Shown here piece after piece: positions 6,680 through 9,420 of a stretch of 9,420 nt of DNA (within the stretch, counting starts at the first letter, position 1; the number at the start of each line of letters is the position of its first letter). This DNA comes from an uncultured Bacteroidales bacterium (GTDB lineage: Bacteria; Bacteroidota; Bacteroidia; Bacteroidales; UBA932): NCBI GenBank assembly GCA_937898205.1, contig CALEJC010000021.1, positions 1-9,420 of the forward strand. Direction: 5' to 3'. The position numbers were made by a program, and so were the translations under genes. The notes under the pieces are model-generated. The model searched no databases. It had not been told where the DNA came from and saw nothing but the letters and a program-made list of their open reading frames with translations.

Positions 6680-6710
6680 ATTGTATTATCTTGCAAATTT
6701 AGTAATTTTG
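6680..6710 (+). promoter_or_regulatory. sppA promoter
   Basis: The -7 box TAATTTTG lies at 6703-6710 and ATTG at 6680-6683, with a 19-base spacer. The leader to the ATG at 6750 is 39 bases after the box and A-rich, with no Shine-Dalgarno sequence. The promoter is superimposed on the hisS promoter on the other strand. Confidence 0.6.
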
Positions 6711-6725
6711 TGACAACAATTCAAT
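6694..6725 (-). promoter_or_regulatory. hisS promoter
   Basis: On the minus strand TAAATTTG (6701-6694) matches TAnnTTTG, and ATTG at 6725-6722 sits 20 bases upstream as a -33 candidate. The start codon follows after 18 bases. I see no T-box-like or attenuator structure in such a short leader. One base separates its -7 box from that of sppA. Confidence 0.6.
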
Positions 6726-6749
6726 TGATTAACAGTAAAACAAACAGAT

Positions 6750-8495
6750 ATGAAATCGTTTTTAAAATCTACATTGGCAGCGGCTTGTGGAGTGCTTCTG
6801 GTTTTTGTTGTGACATTTATGTTCTTTGGAGCAATCATCAGCGCCATCGCCTCAGCCGGCGAAGGCACACCGACAATCCCTGCAGAAGGCGTGCTCAAAA
6901 TCGACATGTCCGCTATCAATATAACCGAGCAGCAGAAGGAGTCAGATCCGATGGAGATGCTTGCAGGAGGCTCATCTACAGCAACTATCGGCATCTGGAA
7001 TGCGATTAACGCCATCAACACTGCGGCCACAGACCCAGCAATCAAGTATATTTACCTTCTTGCCGACGGCAGCATGGCAAGCAGCACGACTCTCGAAGAG
7101 TTGAGAGCATCCCTGAGCAATTTCAAAAACAGCGGCAAGCCAATCATCGCCTATACCGAAAGCCCTAGCACAGGCAGCTACTACCTTGCTTCCGTGGCTG
7201 ACAAGATCTATATGACTTCATACCAGGGCGCAAGCGCTATGGTAACCGGCGTTTCAAGCCAGATGATCTTTCTTGGCGACCTTCTAAATCGCCTCGGCGT
7301 CAACATGCAGCTTGTCCGTTATGGCAAATACAAGTCAGCCGGTGAGATGTATACACGCTCAAGCTCTTCTGCAGAAAACCGTGAGCAGTATCAGAGACTT
7401 GTAGACTCAATGTGGGAGAGCATGAGTGGCGAGATCGCAGAGAGCCGCGGAATGAGCGTAGAAACTCTTGACAAGTATATTGACAATATTGAGCTCAATC
7501 TCCCTGAGGATTTCCTCAGATGCGGCATGGTAGACTCACTTTACACTCGTGAGCAGCTTCAAAACCAGCTTGCTGTCCTTGCTGTCAAAGAGGATTATAA
7601 GGATGTTGAGATGATTTCGTTTGCAGACTATGCTGCAGCAAAGGCTCCTGTCTCAAACGCCAAGAAGTCCATCGCGATCATCTATGCAGACGGTGAGATT
7701 GTAGACGGCTCAGACGCTCAGCAGATCGGAGGCGACCGTTTTGCCAAGCTCATCGAGAAGGCAAGAAGAGACAGCACTGTCAAGGCTGTTGTCCTCAGAG
7801 TAAACTCCCCTGGCGGAAGCGTGCTCGCATCAGAGAAGATCAAGCATGAGCTTGACCTCCTTGGAGAAGTCAAACCTCTCGTGGCGTCTTATGGCAGCTA
7901 TGCAGCATCAGGCGGCTACTGGATTTCAAATAACTGTGACAAGATCTTCACCAACAAAACCACTCTCACAGGATCGATCGGTGTATTTGGTCTTATTCCA
8001 GACGTTTCAGGAACCCTGAAGAATATTGCCCACGTCAATATCGAGAGTGTCAACTCTCACAGACATAGTGACATGCTCAATGGCATGCGTCCATTCAATG
8101 AAGCTGAGCACAATTATATGTATCGCTCTATCGACAATATCTACAAACTCTTCCTCGCCACCGTATCAGAAGGTCGTGGCATTACAGAGGCAGAAGTGGA
8201 CGCAATCGGACAGGGACGAGTATGGACAGGATCTGATGCCCTCGGCATTGACCTCGTGGATGAGGTCGGCACTCTTGAGGATGCACTTCTCTATACAGCA
8301 TCCATAGCAGGTGATCCTGAGCTCAGAAACTGGAACATCACTTCATATCCTAAGCCACAGACATCCCTTGAAGCACTCATGAGCCTCTTGGGCCAGGAGC
8401 CAGAGGAGGAAGTCTCTATCATTAAGGCACTTGAGGAGGTTGCAGAGCCAACTGTAGTTGCAAGAATCGACAGTAACATCGAGATCAAGCTGTAA
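6750..8495 (+). CDS. sppA: Signal peptide peptidase SppA, 67K (long) type
   Basis: SppA is a membrane-anchored serine protease (peptidase family S49) that cuts signal peptides left after secretion. The 581-residue length is that of the long, tandem-domain form found in E. coli. An N-terminal anchor spans about residues 7-35. The first S49 repeat follows and holds the catalytic lysine in GKYKSAGE (K195, equivalent to E. coli K209 by motif). The second repeat holds the serine in YAASGGYWIS (S387, equivalent to E. coli S409), preceded by VLRVNSPGGSV (about 349-359) and followed by TGSIGVFG. Both catalytic residues are present, so the enzyme should be active. It is monocistronic: the next gene, the tRNA, has its own promoter 5 bases past the sppA stop. 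Start choice is secure because the anchor begins at once. Confidence 0.95.
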   Translation: MKSFLKSTLAAACGVLLVFVVTFMFFGAIISAIASAGEGTPTIPAEGVLKIDMSAINITEQQKESDPMEMLAGGSSTATIGIWNAINAINTAATDPAIKYIYLLADGSMASSTTLEELRASLSNFKNSGKPIIAYTESPSTGSYYLASVADKIYMTSYQGASAMVTGVSSQMIFLGDLLNRLGVNMQLVRYGKYKSAGEMYTRSSSSAENREQYQRLVDSMWESMSGEIAESRGMSVETLDKYIDNIELNLPEDFLRCGMVDSLYTREQLQNQLAVLAVKEDYKDVEMISFADYAAAKAPVSNAKKSIAIIYADGEIVDGSDAQQIGGDRFAKLIEKARRDSTVKAVVLRVNSPGGSVLASEKIKHELDLLGEVKPLVASYGSYAASGGYWISNNCDKIFTNKTTLTGSIGVFGLIPDVSGTLKNIAHVNIESVNSHRHSDMLNGMRPFNEAEHNYMYRSIDNIYKLFLATVSEGRGITEAEVDAIGQGRVWTGSDALGIDLVDEVGTLEDALLYTASIAGDPELRNWNITSYPKPQTSLEALMSLLGQEPEEEVSIIKALEEVAEPTVVARIDSNIEIKL

Positions 8496-8500
8496 TAATT

Positions 8501-8531
8501 TTTGCATTATTAAAAATTTTCTCTATCTTTG
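8501..8531 (+). promoter_or_regulatory. Full-consensus promoter of tRNA-fMet
   Basis: TTTG at 8501-8504, a 19-base spacer and TATCTTTG at 8524-8531 match the Bacteroidota housekeeping consensus (TTTG-N19-TAnnTTTG) at every defined base. The transcript should start near 8536, leaving a 5' leader of some 8 bases for RNase P to remove. This is the best promoter in the window, as expected for a stable RNA. Confidence 0.8.
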
Positions 8532-8543
8532 CAGTCCAAACAT

Positions 8544-8616
<73 letters not shown>

Positions 8617-8624
8617 CTAAGAAG

Positions 8625-8660
8625 AAAAGTTCTCTATAACGAGAACTTTTTCTTTTTTAC
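8625..8660 (+). terminator. Intrinsic terminator after tRNA-fMet
   Basis: A perfect 10-base-pair stem, AAAAGTTCTC (8625-8634) with GAGAACTTTT (8641-8650), encloses the six-base loop TATAAC. It is followed by TCTTTTTT at 8651-8658. It sits eight bases after the tRNA and ends its transcript before the transporter gene. Confidence 0.88.
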
Positions 8661-8684
8661 TATAGCAGTGTATTATTTGTTATT

Positions 8685-9420
8685 ATGAAAGCGTTTACCT
8701 TCAAGCCGAAACTATTTTCAACGCTTAAAACCTACAACAAAAAGACTTTTACCGCCGACCTGATGGCGGGTATCATCGTAGGCATCGTTGCTTTGCCTCT
8801 TGCGATCGCATTTGCCATCGCATCCGGAGTACCTCCAGAAAAAGGTATCATCACGGCCATTATTGCCGGATTTATCATCTCCGCATTTGGCGGTAGCCGA
8901 GTGCAGATCGGCGGTCCGACAGGCGCATTTATCATCATCGTTTATGATATCGTCCAGAACTATGGCATGCAGGGATTGGTGATTGCCACTTTACTCGCCG
9001 GAATCTTTATGATTCTGCTTGGCGTGCTCAAACTCGGCACAATCATCAAATATATTCCATATCCTATCATCGTGGGCTTCACCAGCGGTATCGCTGTCAC
9101 CATCTTCAGCACACAGATCAAAGACCTGCTGGGCATGACCATGGATGCAAACCCTAGTGACTTCATCGAGAAGTGGATTGCCTACGGCCGAAACATCGGC
9201 AATATAGACTGGTGGAGCGCGCTTGTGGGCATGCTCAGCATCGGCGTTATCGCACTGACTCCAAAGATCAGCAAGAAGATCCCCGGCTCGCTTGTCGCAA
9301 TCATCTTGATGACCATTATCACCCTGCTGCTCAAGCAGTTTGCAAAAGATTTCTCCGCTGTACCAGGGATGAAGATCCTTGTGCACGGAGGTGGTGTGAT
9401 GGCGAGTCAGATGCAGAAAT
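8685..9420 (+). CDS. SulP/SLC26-family anion transporter, N-terminal part (3' end outside window)
   Basis: The reading frame is open from the ATG at 8685 to the window edge (245 full codons). After a short basic N-terminus comes the SulP signature: TADLMAGIIVGIVALPLAIAFAIASGVPPEKG (about residues 23-54; D25 and the P38/A-rich first helix), then GGSRVQIGGPTGAF (69-82) at the anion-binding site, and further helices at about 97-115, 124-145, 177-192 and 203-216. SulP proteins carry sulfate, bicarbonate or other small anions across the inner membrane. Substrate cannot be read here, and the usual C-terminal STAS domain would lie beyond the window. No clear TAnnTTTG box precedes it; TTTG at 8676-8679 is only a partial match. 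The tRNA terminator upstream argues that it has its own promoter. Confidence 0.9.
   Translation, partial: MKAFTFKPKLFSTLKTYNKKTFTADLMAGIIVGIVALPLAIAFAIASGVPPEKGIITAIIAGFIISAFGGSRVQIGGPTGAFIIIVYDIVQNYGMQGLVIATLLAGIFMILLGVLKLGTIIKYIPYPIIVGFTSGIAVTIFSTQIKDLLGMTMDANPSDFIEKWIAYGRNIGNIDWWSALVGMLSIGVIALTPKISKKIPGSLVAIILMTIITLLLKQFAKDFSAVPGMKILVHGGGVMASQMQK

Noticed and set aside
8494..8520. AT-only inverted repeats (AATAAT...ATTATT and AAAAATTTT) after sppA as a terminator
   Set aside because: The stem has no G:C pair and overlaps the tRNA promoter; chance pairing in an AT-rich spacer is more likely.
8671..8679. A -7 box for the SulP gene at TATTATTTG
   Set aside because: TTTG is present but the TA is one base out of place, so it does not match TAnnTTTG; a weak promoter is possible but not supported.
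8991..9386. A 131-codon minus-strand frame opposite the SulP gene
   Set aside because: It is antisense to clear SulP transmembrane coding sequence and shows no motif, so it is a shadow of the transporter, which is itself cut by the window edge.

Overview
The window looks like ordinary core chromosome from a member of the Bacteroidota, most likely order Bacteroidales. Several promoters match the Bacteroidota pattern (a -33 element near TTTG, about 19-20 bases, then TAnnTTTG). The leaders are A-rich and lack Shine-Dalgarno sequences, and the protein families are typical of gut Bacteroidales. A Rikenellaceae or Cryptobacteroides-like source is possible, but I cannot fix the genus by eye.

Layout, left to right. 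(1) 1-543: the 3' part of tilS (tRNA-Ile lysidine synthetase), cut by the window edge and converging on, and overlapping, a small FtsB/DivIC-like division protein gene (851-525, minus). (2) 931-2772: a two-gene operon of a sugar-phosphate-type nucleotidyltransferase and a CPBP intramembrane protease, fired from a promoter superimposed on that of the division gene. (3) 3524-2784 (minus): folP, divergent from tmk (3582-4265), which overlaps a DoxX/MauE-like membrane protein gene (4243-5325). (4) 6675-5326 (minus): hisS, whose stop codon directly abuts the stop of the membrane protein gene; it diverges from sppA (6750-8495). (5) 8544-8616: an initiator tRNA-fMet gene with a full-consensus promoter and a strong intrinsic terminator. 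(6) 8685 to the right edge: the 5' part of a SulP-family anion transporter gene.

Most genes are housekeeping: tRNA modification, charging and initiation (tilS, hisS, tRNA-fMet), one-carbon and DNA precursor metabolism (folP, tmk), cell division (FtsB/DivIC-like) and envelope proteolysis (SppA, CPBP). Coding density is very high; the longest stretch without a gene is under 80 bases. Genes form three divergent and three convergent pairs, and convergent ends abut or overlap without visible hairpin terminators.

I found no mobile element, CRISPR array, phage gene or defence system, and nothing that supports a new biological system. The points most worth a second look are the superimposed divergent promoters, the leaderless-looking tmk message, the altered pterin-site motif and shortened loop in FolP, and the membrane protein with a CGC motif and a redoxin-like tail without a CxxC.
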